Below, piece after piece: positions 22,693 through 32,785 of a DNA stretch of 64,000 nt (position 1 is the first letter of the stretch; each line of letters opens with the position of its first letter). The notes beneath the pieces are model-generated. The model was not told the origin of the DNA, did not search any database, and saw nothing but the letters and a program-made list of their open reading frames with translations. Source of the DNA: Lachnospiraceae bacterium JLR.KK002 (lineage in GTDB: Bacteria > Bacillota > Clostridia > Lachnospirales > Lachnospiraceae); assembly GCA_036941025.1 (NCBI GenBank), contig JAYMNP010000001.1, positions 1,054,001-1,118,000 of the forward strand, in the 5' to 3' direction. Made by a program: the position numbers and the translations under genes.

Positions 22693-24549
22693 ATGGCAGG
22701 AATCAAAGAAGAAAAGAAAATCTATTTAGTCGGCATTTATTGCCGCTTATCTAAAGACGATGGTACGGATAACGAGAGTGCGAGCATTGCGACACAGAAA
22801 TCCATCCTCACGGATTATGTGAAAAAGCAGGGATGGCACATAGCAAAAACGTATGTGGACGATGGTTATTCTGGTACAAATTTCCAAAGACCAAGTTTCC
22901 AGAATATGATAAAAGACATTGAAAGCGGTCTGATAAACTGCGTGATTACGAAAGATTTATCCCGTCTGGGGAGAAACTATCTTGATTGTGGGTTATATCT
23001 GGAAGTTTTCTTCCCAGAGCATAACGTGAGGTATATAGCGGTCAATGACGGCGTAGATACCTTGAATAAATCTGCTATGGACATCACGCCTTTCCGCAAC
23101 ATTTTAAACGAAATGTATGCCGCTGACATATCTGTTAAGATAAAATCGGCATATCGGGCGAGGTTTCAACAGGGGAAATTCATGGGAACTACCGCCCCTT
23201 ATGGCTATATCAAAGACCCTGCCGACCACAACCATCTGCTGATAGATGATAAAGTGGCACATGTTGTAAAAGAGATATTCGACCTTGCATTAAAAGGGAA
23301 TGGAGTTGCCAAAATTTGCAGACATCTTAATAAACAGCATATCCTACGCCCTGCCGCTTATGCGGCGGAGCGTGGCGAAACAGGCTTTGAACGTCATTTT
23401 GAGGGGAACGAGGACAAACGCTATATTTGGAGTGGGAACAGCGTGAGGAGCATTTTAAGAAGCCCGATATATGCGGGAAATCTTGTAGGCTACAAACGGA
23501 TTGCCGCCAATATGAAAAGCAAGAAACGCCCCTCTAAGCTGCCCGAAGAATGGGAAGTGATACCCAATACCCATGAGGGAATAGTCACGCAGGAGGAATT
23601 TGATATTGTCCAACAGCTTATTACAAGTCGTAGGCTTCCACAGAACAAGGGAGGATTTGTAAATATTTTTGCAGGCGTTATCAAGTGTGTGGACTGCGGA
23701 TGTGCTCTGCGGGCAATGAACGTACACAGGAGGAAACGCCCAGAGATTATCGACTGTGTACAGTATTCATGTAATAATTATGCAAGAAACGGAAGAAGCG
23801 AGTGTAGTGCCCACAATATAGAAGCAAGGGATTTATTCAATGCCGTTCTTGCCGACATCAACTGTTTTGCGGATATGGCAGTGAATGATGAAAAGGCGGT
23901 CAGGGCCATAGAAAAGCGGCTCACGGAAACAGACCAGAGCAGGGCGAAAGCATTAGAGAAAGAACGTAAGAAGCTGAACAAACGCCTTGCGGAACTGGAC
24001 AGGCTGTTTTCCTCTCTCTACGAGGATAAGGTCATGGAGCGTATTACCGAGCGGAATTTTGAGATGATGTCGGGGAAATACCAGAAAGAGCAGCTTGAAA
24101 TTGAAGCAAGGCTGAAAGAGGTGACGGAAACTCTTAATGAAAGCTACGAGAAATCACGGGGAATCCGTGACTTCCTCGCCCTTATCCGAAATTATCAAGG
24201 CTTAAAAGAACTGGATGCAACAGTTATAAACGCACTCATAGACAAGATACTTGTTTCGGAGCGTGAGAAGATGGCAGACGGAACAGTGAAGCAGGAAATC
24301 AAGATTTACTATAAATTCATCGGCTTTGTCGATGAATTACATATCATACCTACAAAACGGTGGGCAGCAATGCCCGCTAAAAATTGTACGGTGTGCGGCG
24401 TTGAATATGTCCCGGGCTCTGGTGCATCAAGGTATTGTCCTGCTTGTGCCAAGAAGATACGGAGGGAGAAATCAAACGAGAGCAAACGCAGGAGCAGAGA
24501 ACAGAAAAGGATAGCATGTATGAACTGTCCGCAAAAAATGACCGACTGA
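22693..24549 (+). CDS. tnpX: TnpX-type large serine recombinase
   Basis: The protein has 618 residues. The resolvase catalytic domain holds VGIYCRLSKDDGTDNES (nucleophile Ser20) and ITKDLSRLGRNYLD. The recombinase domain has GTTAPYGYIKDPADHNHL. A zinc ribbon (CVDCGCALRAM ... CNNYARNGRSECS) is followed by a long coiled coil and a second Cys cluster (CTVCGVEYVPGSGASRYCPAC). TnpX catalyses excision, circularisation and insertion at GA dinucleotides. The TGA stop (24547-24549) contains the right crossover dinucleotide, so the stop is kept in both integrated and circular forms. Confidence 0.93.
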   Translation: MAGIKEEKKIYLVGIYCRLSKDDGTDNESASIATQKSILTDYVKKQGWHIAKTYVDDGYSGTNFQRPSFQNMIKDIESGLINCVITKDLSRLGRNYLDCGLYLEVFFPEHNVRYIAVNDGVDTLNKSAMDITPFRNILNEMYAADISVKIKSAYRARFQQGKFMGTTAPYGYIKDPADHNHLLIDDKVAHVVKEIFDLALKGNGVAKICRHLNKQHILRPAAYAAERGETGFERHFEGNEDKRYIWSGNSVRSILRSPIYAGNLVGYKRIAANMKSKKRPSKLPEEWEVIPNTHEGIVTQEEFDIVQQLITSRRLPQNKGGFVNIFAGVIKCVDCGCALRAMNVHRRKRPEIIDCVQYSCNNYARNGRSECSAHNIEARDLFNAVLADINCFADMAVNDEKAVRAIEKRLTETDQSRAKALEKERKKLNKRLAELDRLFSSLYEDKVMERITERNFEMMSGKYQKEQLEIEARLKEVTETLNESYEKSRGIRDFLALIRNYQGLKELDATVINALIDKILVSEREKMADGTVKQEIKIYYKFIGFVDELHIIPTKRWAAMPAKNCTVCGVEYVPGSGASRYCPACAKKIRREKSNESKRRSREQKRIACMNCPQKMTD

Positions 24550-25271
24550 AAGAGGACGGGCGGTATGAGCTTATCAGCGGTCACAGGAGGAAAAAGGCTT
24601 GCGAGCTTGCAGGGCTTGAAACGCTCAAATGCGAAGTTAAGGAGCTGACCCGTGACGAAGCGATTATTGTCATGGTTGAGAGTAATCTCCAAAGGACGAC
24701 TATCTTGCCGAGTGAGAAAGCCTTTGCGTATAAGATGCGGCTTGAAGCCATGAAGCGGCAAGGTGAGCGAAGTGATTTAACTTCTCCACCACTGGTGGAG
24801 AAGTCGGCGGGAAAAGATGCTTTATCAGTTTCAAAGATTGGTAAAGATACGGGCGACAGCCACGAACAGGTACGCCGTTTTATCCGTCTGACCGAGCTTG
24901 TACCCGAAATCCTGCAAATGGTTGATGAACGCCAGATTGCTTTCCGCCCTGCGGTGGAAATCTCCTATCTGTCCGAGGAACAGCAATATACGCTTTTAGA
25001 AGCGATGGGCTACAACGATGCCACGCCCTCTCTTGCACAGGCTATCAAGATGAAAAAGTTCATGCAGGAGGGGAAACTCACGGATGAGGTTATCCAGAGC
25101 ATCATGCAGGAGGAAAAGCCGAACCAGAAAGAGAAGCCCCCCTTTAAGGACGAGCGGATAACCAAGCTCATACCGAAATCCATCCCCAGAGGGCAGGAAA
25201 CGGATTTTGTCGTAAAAGCGTTGGAATTCTATAACCGCCATTTGCAGCGGAACAAGGCTCACGAGAGGTAA
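24550..25271 (+). pseudogene. parB: ParB of the ICE, C-terminal part
   Basis: This continues the fragment at 11732-11960: KEDGRYELISGHRRKKACEL, ESNLQRTTILPSEKAFAYKM, the HTH region (SKIGKDTGDSHEQVRRFIRLTEL), and ends NRHLQRNKAHER. The reading frame is open upstream into tnpX, so a fusion start is possible, but the N-terminal box is lost. The intact protein would be about 316 residues. Function is presumably lost unless the transposon excises. Confidence 0.88.
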
Positions 25272-25373
25272 GGCAGGAAAAATAGGGATTTTAGGATGGG
25301 ACACCGAGGGGGAAGTCTGCCCTTTGGGAAACAGAAAAAATTTTTTAATTTCCCCCTCTCCACACCTCTCCCC

Positions 25374-26650
25374 CTAGTATATCATAAATTAAGTTGTTGA
25401 TAGTTTCGGTATCTGGTATAATAGACTTAATAAATATAATTTATGGAGGCTGATTATGCCAGCGTTATCTTATAGCATTACAATATCAGATGAAGAACGT
25501 GATTACCTAAAATCATTGATAAAAGCCAGAACTATCCAGGCGCAGGTTGTTGACCGTGCCCGAATATTGCTATGGAAATCCGAAGCCAGGACAGACAAGG
25601 CTATCGCAGACGGCCTGGGCATTAGTGTGAATACCGTCCGGCGCTGTATTGACCGTTATCTTAACAATGGAATTAACCTTGCCATATTTGATGACGAGCG
25701 TTCCGGCAGACCAGTTGAGATTACTGACGATGCAAAAGCATGGATTGTCAGTATAGCCTGCCAAAAACCCTGTGACCCTGGCTATGCTGCAGAATTATGG
25801 ACACTGGCTGCGTTGCACAGACATATACAGGCATATGCTGAAGAAGCCGGCTATCCACGCTTAAAGACAGTTACCAAACCATGGCTCCAAAAATATCTCA
25901 AAAAGATGGATATAAAACCATTCAGGATCAAGTATTATCTTGAACGGAAAGACCCTGATTTTGAGAATAAGATGCATGACGTCCTCCTGGTCTATAAGCA
26001 GGTCGAGATGCAGTTTGGCATTGATGGGAATATCATCATACCGGAAAACGGGCATTTGACACATACTGTTTCATATGATGAAAAACCCGGCATCCAGGCT
26101 GTTGCCAACAAATATCCCGACCATACCCCGACAGAGGAAAAAGGTTATGTCCGCCGGGATTATGAGTATGTGCGGCTTGGGACGCTGTCACTGCCTGCAG
26201 GTATTGACCTTTTGACAGGGGAGGCAATTCCATTGGTCAGCCAGACACACAAAAGTTCTGATTTTATCGAGTTTCTAAAGATTCTTGATGTAAAATACCC
26301 GGAGGGTGACACAATACGGCTGATACTGGACAACCACTCAGCCCATACTTCAAAGGAAACCCAACAGTTTCTTGCAACGTTACCCGAAGGCCGTTTTTTG
26401 TTTGTATTTACCCCGACACACACTTCATGGCTGAATATGATTGAAAGCTTTTTCAGCAAAATGACAAAGCAGATGTTAAAAGGCATCCGCGTCAATTCAA
26501 AGGAGGAACTGTCGGAGCGGATATACCGCTACTTCGATGAGATCAATGCCGATCCAATCGTTTATCATTGGACATATAAAATGGATGAAATTAATCCCGA
26601 TGAAGCAGCAACTATTTAAACTATCAACAATTTAATATTCGCTATACTAG
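25374..26650 (+). mobile_element. IS630-family insertion sequence
   Basis: Terminal inverted repeats of about 33 bp (25374-25406 and 26618-26650) match at about 28 positions and share TTGTTGATAGTTT. Both ends carry CTAG, consistent with insertion at TA inside a CTAG target, the known IS630 preference. The element lies between parB and the adhesin gene and interrupts no coding sequence. Confidence 0.85.
25456..26619 (+). CDS. IS630-family transposase
   Basis: The protein has 387 residues. The N-terminal HTH is DKAIADGLGISVNTVRRCID. The DDE domain has TVSYDEKPGIQA (first Asp), IRLILDNHSAHTS (second Asp) and PTHTSWLNMIESFFSKMTKQ (Glu), the classic IS630/Tc1-mariner signature. It looks complete and active. 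Confidence 0.93.
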   Translation: MPALSYSITISDEERDYLKSLIKARTIQAQVVDRARILLWKSEARTDKAIADGLGISVNTVRRCIDRYLNNGINLAIFDDERSGRPVEITDDAKAWIVSIACQKPCDPGYAAELWTLAALHRHIQAYAEEAGYPRLKTVTKPWLQKYLKKMDIKPFRIKYYLERKDPDFENKMHDVLLVYKQVEMQFGIDGNIIIPENGHLTHTVSYDEKPGIQAVANKYPDHTPTEEKGYVRRDYEYVRLGTLSLPAGIDLLTGEAIPLVSQTHKSSDFIEFLKILDVKYPEGDTIRLILDNHSAHTSKETQQFLATLPEGRFLFVFTPTHTSWLNMIESFFSKMTKQMLKGIRVNSKEELSERIYRYFDEINADPIVYHWTYKMDEINPDEAATI

Positions 26651-26760
26651 ATACTGCCAGTAACTATCCGAGAAAAGAAATATTAAAGGCTGTCCACATG
26701 GGCGGCTTTTTTTCTGCCAGAAAGTCAACTATTAACATGAGTACGAACAGGAGGTAATGA
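26651..26760 (+). promoter_or_regulatory. Leader of the adhesin gene
   Basis: A GGCTGTCC/GGGCGGCT-type hairpin followed by seven T residues (about 26689-26715) may terminate transcription from the IS. AGGAGGTAATGA directly precedes the adhesin start at 26761. Confidence 0.4.
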
Positions 26761-29402
26761 ATGAAGATATGTAAACTATTTCAAAGGGCTGCGGCGTTTG
26801 CCCTTGCTGCGGTCACGGCACTGTCCGCCGTCCCTGCCACGACAGCGTTTGCGGCGGGCGACATCGGCACAATTTCCTTTACCCACACCTACGACGGCGC
26901 AGGGAACGCCATCCGTTATAATTCCAGTGCAAACATTGGAGGTCATACCGCAGGCGGCACGGGCGAATACAAATACCGCATGTATGTAGACGGGGAAACG
27001 GCGTTCTGCCTTCAGCCGGGCGTACCCTTAAAAACAGGCAACACGCTGGCAAAGGCGTCTTCCAACACATGGAACGCCCTCTCCGCAGACCAGAAAAAGG
27101 CGGTGGGGCTTGCCCTGCTCTACGGCTATCAGGGGAACAGCGGGAATTTATCTGGGAGCGATGATGAGAAATGGCTTGCCACGCAGACCCTTGTATGGGA
27201 GTTCGTCACGGGATGCCGTAATTCAGCAAGCCCGTACAGCCAGACAAGCACGACCGTTTACAGCCTACACTTTGGCTCTAATTATGCCAACAGCGGGGCG
27301 AGGGCGGCTTACGACCAGATTGTGTCATTCATGACAAGGCACAGCACGATTCCAAGCTTCATGTCGGCGGGCAAAAAAGATATTACAAAAGAACTTGCCT
27401 ATAAGGACGGGAAGTACAGCCTGACATTGACGGATAAGAATAATGCTCTTTCCGAGTATTCCTTTACCAGTTCCGACAGCAATGTGAAAGTTTCCAAATC
27501 TGGGAACAAGCTCACCATCACGTCAAAAAAGGCGATTGACGGCAAGGCGAGGATTACGGCAACGAGGAACAACACGCCGACGGTCAGCAGCGGAGCGAAG
27601 ATGATTGCCTACGGCGACCCGAATTTACAGGATGTCATTACGGGCGTGGAAAACGTGGACACCATGACGGCGTATATCAACGTGGAAACGCCGACAGGCA
27701 CGGTCGCATTGAAAAAGACTTCCGAGGACGGCGTTGTTGCGGGGATTTCCTTTACCATCAAGGGCGACGGCTTCAACAAGACCGTAAAAACAGACAAGGA
27801 CGGAAATATCACGGTTGAGGGATTATTCCCTGGCACTTACACCGTCACGGAGCAGTCCATCGACCGTTATGAGCCGCAGAAAACCCAGACCGTGACAATC
27901 ATCGGCGGGAAAACCTCTACGGTGACGTTCAGCAATACCTTGAAACGTGGAAGCCTTGAGGTTGTGAAAACATCCGAGGATAATCTGGTGGAGGGCGTGA
28001 AATTCCACCTTTACGGCACTTCTTTAAGCGGATTGGCGGTTGATGAATACGCCGTGACCGATAAGAATGGATTGGCTAAGTTTGAGAACGTCCTTATCAG
28101 CGGCAGCACGCCGTACACCCTTGAGGAAGTGGACACGGCTATCCGCTACGTTGTCCCTGCATCCCAGACCGCCCCGATTGAGTGGAAAAAGGTCACGAAA
28201 CGCAGCTTTACAAACATCTTGAAGAAATTCAATGTCACGGTATTAAAGACCGACGTGGAAACGGGCGAGAAGCCGCAGGGCGACGCCACCCTTGCAGGTG
28301 CGGTTTACGGCATCTATAAGGGCGAGGAATTGGTTGACACCTACACCACCGATGAAAACGGGCAGTTCACAACGAAATATTATATCTGCGGGAATGATTG
28401 GAGCGTCCGTGAGATTACCCCGTCCGAGGGCTATCTTCTGGACACGACCGTACACCATGTAGGGGCAGAGCCAGAACTTTATACCGTGGAATACAATTCT
28501 GCGAAGAACGACGTAAATGAGCAGGTCATTAAGGGGAACATCGCCGTCATCAAGCACACCGACAACGGCGAAACCCAGATTGAAACACCAGAGGAGGGGG
28601 CTGTCTTTGAGGTGTATTTGAAATCCGCAGGCAGCTTTGATGCGGCGGAGGAAACCGAGCGTGACACGCTTATCTGCGATGAGAACGGCTTTGCCCAGAC
28701 AAAGGATATGCCATACGGCATTTATACCGTGCATCAGACCTCTGGATGGGACGGTCGGGAGCTGATGAAAGATTTTGACGTGTTCATCTGCAAGGACAGC
28801 CAGACCTACCGCTACCTTATCAACAACGCCAACTTTGAAAGCTATATCAAGATTGTGAAAAAGGATATAGAAACGGCTAAAGTTATTCCCTATGCGGGCG
28901 CAGGCTTCCAGATTTACGACCCAGAGGGAAACCTTGTAACAATGAAATTCACTTATCCAGAAGTGACGGAGATTGACACATTCTACACCACGGCGGACGG
29001 CGGGCTTATCACGCCGCAGACCTTAGAATACGGCAAGGGATATTCGCTTGTGGAAGTGCAAGCCCCATACGGCTATGTTTTAGACTCCGAGCCAGTTTAT
29101 TTTGACGTGGGGCAGGAAAACTCCGAGGAAGAAAGCGGCGTCACCATTGTAAAGGTGGAACGCTCCAATATGGCACAGAAAGGGAAAATCACGGTAGGAA
29201 AGTCTGGGGAGGTATTCAGCAGGGTATCAGGAAACAAGGGGCTGTACCAGCCGATTTTTGCCGTGGATAATTTAGAGGGTGCAGTTTACGAGATTACCGC
29301 AGCCGAGGACATCATCACGACAGACGGAACAGTCAGAGCCGAAAAAGGCGAGGTGGTAGATACTGTAACGACTGGCGAGGACGGAACGGCGGAAAGTAAG
29401 GA
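26761..29402 (+). pseudogene. Thioester/CnaB surface adhesin, 5' part (split by IS3)
   Basis: The ATG at 26761 follows AGGAGG. A Sec signal peptide (about 1-32, ending AFAA) precedes a thioester domain whose bond would join Cys in TAFCLQPGVP (about 82) and Gln in LATQTLVWEF (about 142). Repeated Cna-B/SpaA-type domains follow (TVALKKTSEDG, LEVVKTSED, VTVLKTDVETG, IAVIKHTD, YIKIVKKD), with E-box ends such as YTVTEQS and YSLVEVQAP. Thioester adhesins bind host or cell surfaces covalently. The frame is cut after TAESK by the IS3-family element; the rest resumes at 30775. The full protein would be 1382 residues. Confidence 0.88.
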
Positions 29403-29479
29403 TGATATGGTATAAAAAAAGTTGACAGCCCATTCTCAAGGATTTGAGATATAATCAAGAGAATAAGGAGTGAACAAAA

Positions 29480-29818
29480 ATGGCAGAAAACAGGCAATAC
29501 GACCATGAATACAAAGTACAGGCAGTGAAACTCGCAAAGGAAATCGGACAAGCAAAAGCCGCCAAAGAACTGGGGGTACCAAAGAATACTATGTATGGCT
29601 GGGTACGGGCCAACCGCCCTGGCAGCCTCGACCTTGGGGCAGGTTCACAGACCCCGCAAAGCGCCATGACGCTTAATGAGGAACTCTTAAAGCTCCGACA
29701 GCAGGTTAAGGAACAGGAAAAAGAAATCCGCCGTTTGAAAAAGGAAAATGACTTTCTTGAGGAAGCCAGCGCTTTTTTCGCCGCGAGCCGTCTGAGGTCA
29801 GCAAAAACGAAAGAATGA
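29480..29818 (+). CDS. IS3-family OrfA (copy 1)
   Basis: The protein has 112 residues. The HTH region is EYKVQAVKLAKEIGQAKAAKELGVPKNTMY, followed by a leucine-zipper coiled coil (EELLKLRQQVKEQEKEIRRL). It binds the element ends. Its TGA overlaps the orfB ATG (ATGA at 29815-29818), and an A-rich stretch just before it (about 29803-29815) could allow a frameshift fusion OrfAB, as in other IS3 elements. Confidence 0.9.
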   Translation: MAENRQYDHEYKVQAVKLAKEIGQAKAAKELGVPKNTMYGWVRANRPGSLDLGAGSQTPQSAMTLNEELLKLRQQVKEQEKEIRRLKKENDFLEEASAFFAASRLRSAKTKE

Positions 29819-30723
29819 AGTTTATTGCGTTTAAAACCAAAGACGGCGAATTAAAAGGAAATCTTTCTTTTTACTGCAGAGCCCTTCGTGTCAGCAGGCA
29901 GGGATTTTACCGGTACCTTGCAAATAAAGACCGCCCATGGAAGTACCAGGCTCTGGCAGATGCCATGATGGAGATCCTTGAGGAAGACGATTGTAATGAC
30001 ACCTACGGCCGGATCCGCATGTATCAGGCATTAATGTTAAAACAGCCTGAAAATGTGGATATTCCCAGCGAACGTACTGTTTACCGTGTCATGGAGGATA
30101 TTGGAATCAGCCATCATCCCAGGCGTAAACCAAACGGAATCACGAAAGCAGACCGGGAAGCCCGGAAATCAGAAGATCTGTTAAAACGTGATTTCAAGTC
30201 AGAGGAACCGCTGTCCAAGTGCGTAACAGACATAACAGAGATCAAAGCCAGCGATGGAAAGCTGTATGTTTCCGCTGTTTTCGACTGCTTCGATTCCAGC
30301 GTGGTTGGCCTGGCAATGGATACAAACATGAAAGCTCCGTTATGTGTGCGGACATTGAAAAACGCGGCGGAAGCGTATCCAGGCATCCGCGGAGCAATTA
30401 TCCACAGTGACAGGGGAAGCCAGTACACCAGCCGGCTTTATCGGGACGCAATCAATCAATATGGCATCCGACAAAGCATGAACAGCGCGGGTGGAAGATG
30501 CCATGATAATGCCCGCTGTGAAAGCATGTGGGCCAGAATGAAATCAGAACTGTTATATGACCGCTATGATACTGAGAAGATGAGCACAGATGAACTGAAA
30601 ACCCTGATCTGGAGATATTTCATCAGCTATTGGAATAACCGGAGGATCTGTTCTGCTAATGGAGGGCTTCCTCCCATCATCAAACGACAGCGATACTATG
30701 ATTCTCTGGAAGAAGCAGCATAG
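29815..30723 (+). CDS. IS3-family OrfB DDE transposase (copy 1)
   Basis: The protein has 302 residues. The HTH_21 N-terminus (LSFYCRALRVSRQGFYRYLA) precedes an rve integrase core: CVTDITEIKASDGKLYVSAV (Asp), RGAIIHSDRGSQYTS (Asp), and CHDNARCESMWARMKSELLY (Glu). All three DDE residues are present. Confidence 0.93.
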   Translation: MKFIAFKTKDGELKGNLSFYCRALRVSRQGFYRYLANKDRPWKYQALADAMMEILEEDDCNDTYGRIRMYQALMLKQPENVDIPSERTVYRVMEDIGISHHPRRKPNGITKADREARKSEDLLKRDFKSEEPLSKCVTDITEIKASDGKLYVSAVFDCFDSSVVGLAMDTNMKAPLCVRTLKNAAEAYPGIRGAIIHSDRGSQYTSRLYRDAINQYGIRQSMNSAGGRCHDNARCESMWARMKSELLYDRYDTEKMSTDELKTLIWRYFISYWNNRRICSANGGLPPIIKRQRYYDSLEEAA

Positions 30724-30774
30724 AATACAAAACCCTTGAGAAAAATGTGTCAACTAATCTTGACAAAATCAGGA

Positions 30775-32281
30775 GCTTTATCTCGGAAAGTATGAGGTAA
30801 AGGAAGTGTCCGCCCCGTATGGCATGGTGCTGAATGATGAAATCCATGCGGTCGAGCTTGTGTATGCGGGGCAGGAAATCGAAGTGACGGAAACAGGCAC
30901 GGAGTTTTACAATGAGCGTCAGCGTGTAGAAATTGACGTAATCAAGAGCCTTGAGGTTGATGAAGCATACGGCGTGGGCAGCAACGGCGAAATCAAGGAC
31001 GTCACGTTCGGTCTGTATGCAGCCGAGGAGCTGACCGCCGCAGACGGTTCTGTTATCCCTGCGGACGGATTGATTGAAGTCATCTTCCTTGATGAGAACG
31101 GTCACGGAAAAGCAATCAGCGACTTGCCGATGGGCAGCTATTATGTGCAGGAAATCAGCACAAATGCCGCCTACCTTATCAGCGATGAGAAGTACCCTGT
31201 TGACTTCGAGTACGCAGGGCAGGAAACAGCCGTTGTAACCATCACGGCAAACGAGGGCGAAGCCATTGAAAACGAACTGATTTACGGCTCTGTCAGCGGC
31301 AAAAAGTCCAATGAGGACGGCGAAGATTTAGGCGATGCGTTAATCGGCATCTTTAAGGTGGGGACAACGGAATATACAAAGGAAAATGCAATCGCAACTG
31401 CCACATCCGAGGATGACGGCAGTTTTTCTTTTGCCGAAGTTCCGTATGGCACATGGGTAATCCGTGAAATCAAAAGCCCGAAAGGATATGTACTCTCCGA
31501 GGAAGAAATCAGCGTGACAATCAGTGAGGTTGACGAGGTTGTGGAGATTGAGTTTGTAAATTATTTCATCAAAGGCAATATCTCTCTGACTAAGGTAGAC
31601 AAGGACTACCAAGACAACAAGCTCACGGGTGCAGTATTCGAGGTCTACTCTGATACAAACGAAGATGGAAAACTGGACAAGAAAGACGAGCTTCTCGGCG
31701 AGATGGGCGAGGTGGAGAAAGGCGTGTATCAGATGAACGACCTGCGGTACGGCAAATATCTTGTCCGTGAGAAAACCGCCCCGACAGGCTTTGTTTTGGA
31801 TGAGAATGTCTATCCCGTATCCATCGAGGAAAACGGCAAGACCTACAATGTGGAGAATGAAGCGGGCAAGGGCTTCTTAAATGAAGCACAGAAAGGCTCA
31901 CTCAAAATCGTCAAGACATCCTCTGACGGTAAGGTGGAGGGCTTCTCTTTCCGTGTCATCGGCAAAGATTACGACCAGACCTTTACTACCGACAAGAACG
32001 GAGAAATCGTCATTGACGGCTTGCGTATCGGCGAGTACACCGTGTCTGAGGTCAGCGACAAGGCATCTTCTGGCTATATCCTGCCCGCCGACCAGAAAGT
32101 GACCGTCAAGACGGACGAAACGGCAACCGTAACCATGCACAACGAGCTGCGTGACACCCCGAAAACGGGCGACGACTTCAGCCTCGGTTTTTGGGTAAGC
32201 CTTGCGGCGGCATTTACAGTCGGTGCGGGAATCTTCGGGTTTGCAGGCTACCAGTGCAGAAGAAAGAAAAAGGAGGACTAA
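30775..32281 (+). pseudogene. Thioester/CnaB surface adhesin, 3' part with sortase motif
   Basis: This resumes the adhesin after the IS: ELYLGKYEVKEVSAPYGMVL, more Cna-B repeats (VIKSLEVDEAYG, ISLTKVDKDYQDNKL, LKIVKTSSDGKVEG) and a cell-wall sorting end: DTPKTGDD, a hydrophobic stretch (FWVSLAAAFTVGAGIFGFAG) and a basic tail (CRRKKKED). The TPKTG motif is an LPXTG-like sortase signal, and the ICE encodes a class B sortase at 62039. This part has no start of its own and no signal peptide, so it should not reach the surface. Confidence 0.87.
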
Positions 32282-32286
32282 GCAGG

Positions 32287-32370
32287 ATGAGGGGAAAAAC
32301 CATCATCGCCATTGTGCTTGTGGCGTTTATCGGCGGTGCGGCTGCGTGGCTGCATCTCCGCAGGAAATAG
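32287..32370 (+). CDS. Small membrane peptide after the adhesin
   Basis: A 27-residue ORF (MRGKTIIAIVLVAFIGGAAA...) with one membrane helix and a basic C-terminal end (LHLRRK). The start is 3 bases after the adhesin stop region, with AGCAGG upstream. Such a peptide may be an ICE envelope component. Too short for a family call. Confidence 0.45.
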   Translation: MRGKTIIAIVLVAFIGGAAAWLHLRRK

Positions 32371-32444
32371 TTTGAGAAATATTTTACTGATGTGGATTGG
32401 GGCGGTTTTCAATGACCGCCCTCTTTCCATGTATGGAGGTAGAT

Positions 32445-32750
32445 ATGGAAAATCTGAAAACCATAGAGGGGAAAGTGAAGTCTGTCCTGCAAGAGAATGA
32501 GGACGCTAGAAATGACGACATGGTGCTGTACCTTGCCCTCTGCAACCTGTATCTGAAAGATGCGGGAGCTATGCCGCTTGCCCAGATACTTTTGAACCAT
32601 AAGGGGCTTGGCTTGCCGAGCTTTGAGAGCGTGGGCAGGACACGCCGCAAATTGCAGGAGAAATACCCAGAGCTTTTAGGGAGCGTGCGGATGCAGAAAA
32701 TCAGAGCCAAAGGGGAAAAGGCATACCATAGATATGCGAAAGAATCTTGA
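32445..32750 (+). CDS. Conserved ICE hypothetical protein (101 aa)
   Basis: The ATG at 32445 has GGAGGTAGAT before it. The protein is helical: LKTIEGKVKSVLQENEDARN, LPSFESVGRTRRKLQEKYPE. It resembles the small phage/ICE proteins that contain an 'SVxRxRRKLQE' helix, probably DNA-binding. No catalytic residues. It is the first of a run of small genes before the methylase-helicase. Confidence 0.6.
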   Translation: MENLKTIEGKVKSVLQENEDARNDDMVLYLALCNLYLKDAGAMPLAQILLNHKGLGLPSFESVGRTRRKLQEKYPELLGSVRMQKIRAKGEKAYHRYAKES

Positions 32751-32785
32751 AGTGAATAAAAAATTTAAAGAGAGGAGGAACGCCT

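Larger units (their letters stand above)
11959..24549. mobile_element. TnpX-type mobilizable transposon carrying tet(O), 12.6 kb
   Basis: The element lies between GA dinucleotides at 11959-11960 and 24548-24549, inside the ICE parB gene. Removing it rejoins parB exactly. It encodes TnpV, Tet(O), a KTR protein, three sigma-like factors, a RepA-like ATPase, a MobV relaxase, ParB, YdbC, TnpW and the large serine recombinase TnpX at the right end. GA crossover dinucleotides and a terminal tnpX are typical of the Tn4451/Tn5397 family. An IS110 element has entered downstream of the KTR gene. Confidence 0.88.
29403..30771 (+). mobile_element. IS3-family element, copy 1 (in the adhesin gene), 1369 bp
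   Basis: Imperfect inverted ends begin TGAT and share AGTTGACA and CTCAAGG. The 3-bp target duplication GGA lies at 29400-29402 and 30772-30774. As far as I can compare, the sequence is identical to copy 2 at 41440-42808. Removing it with one GGA restores the adhesin frame (ESK-ELYLGKYEVKEV). Confidence 0.93.

Noticed and set aside
22693..24549. TnpX considered as the integrase of the whole ICE
   Set aside because: Its crossover sites lie in parB and define the inner 12.6-kb transposon. The ICE att cores (27 bp in cotJC) are of a different type, so the ICE integrase must be outside the window.
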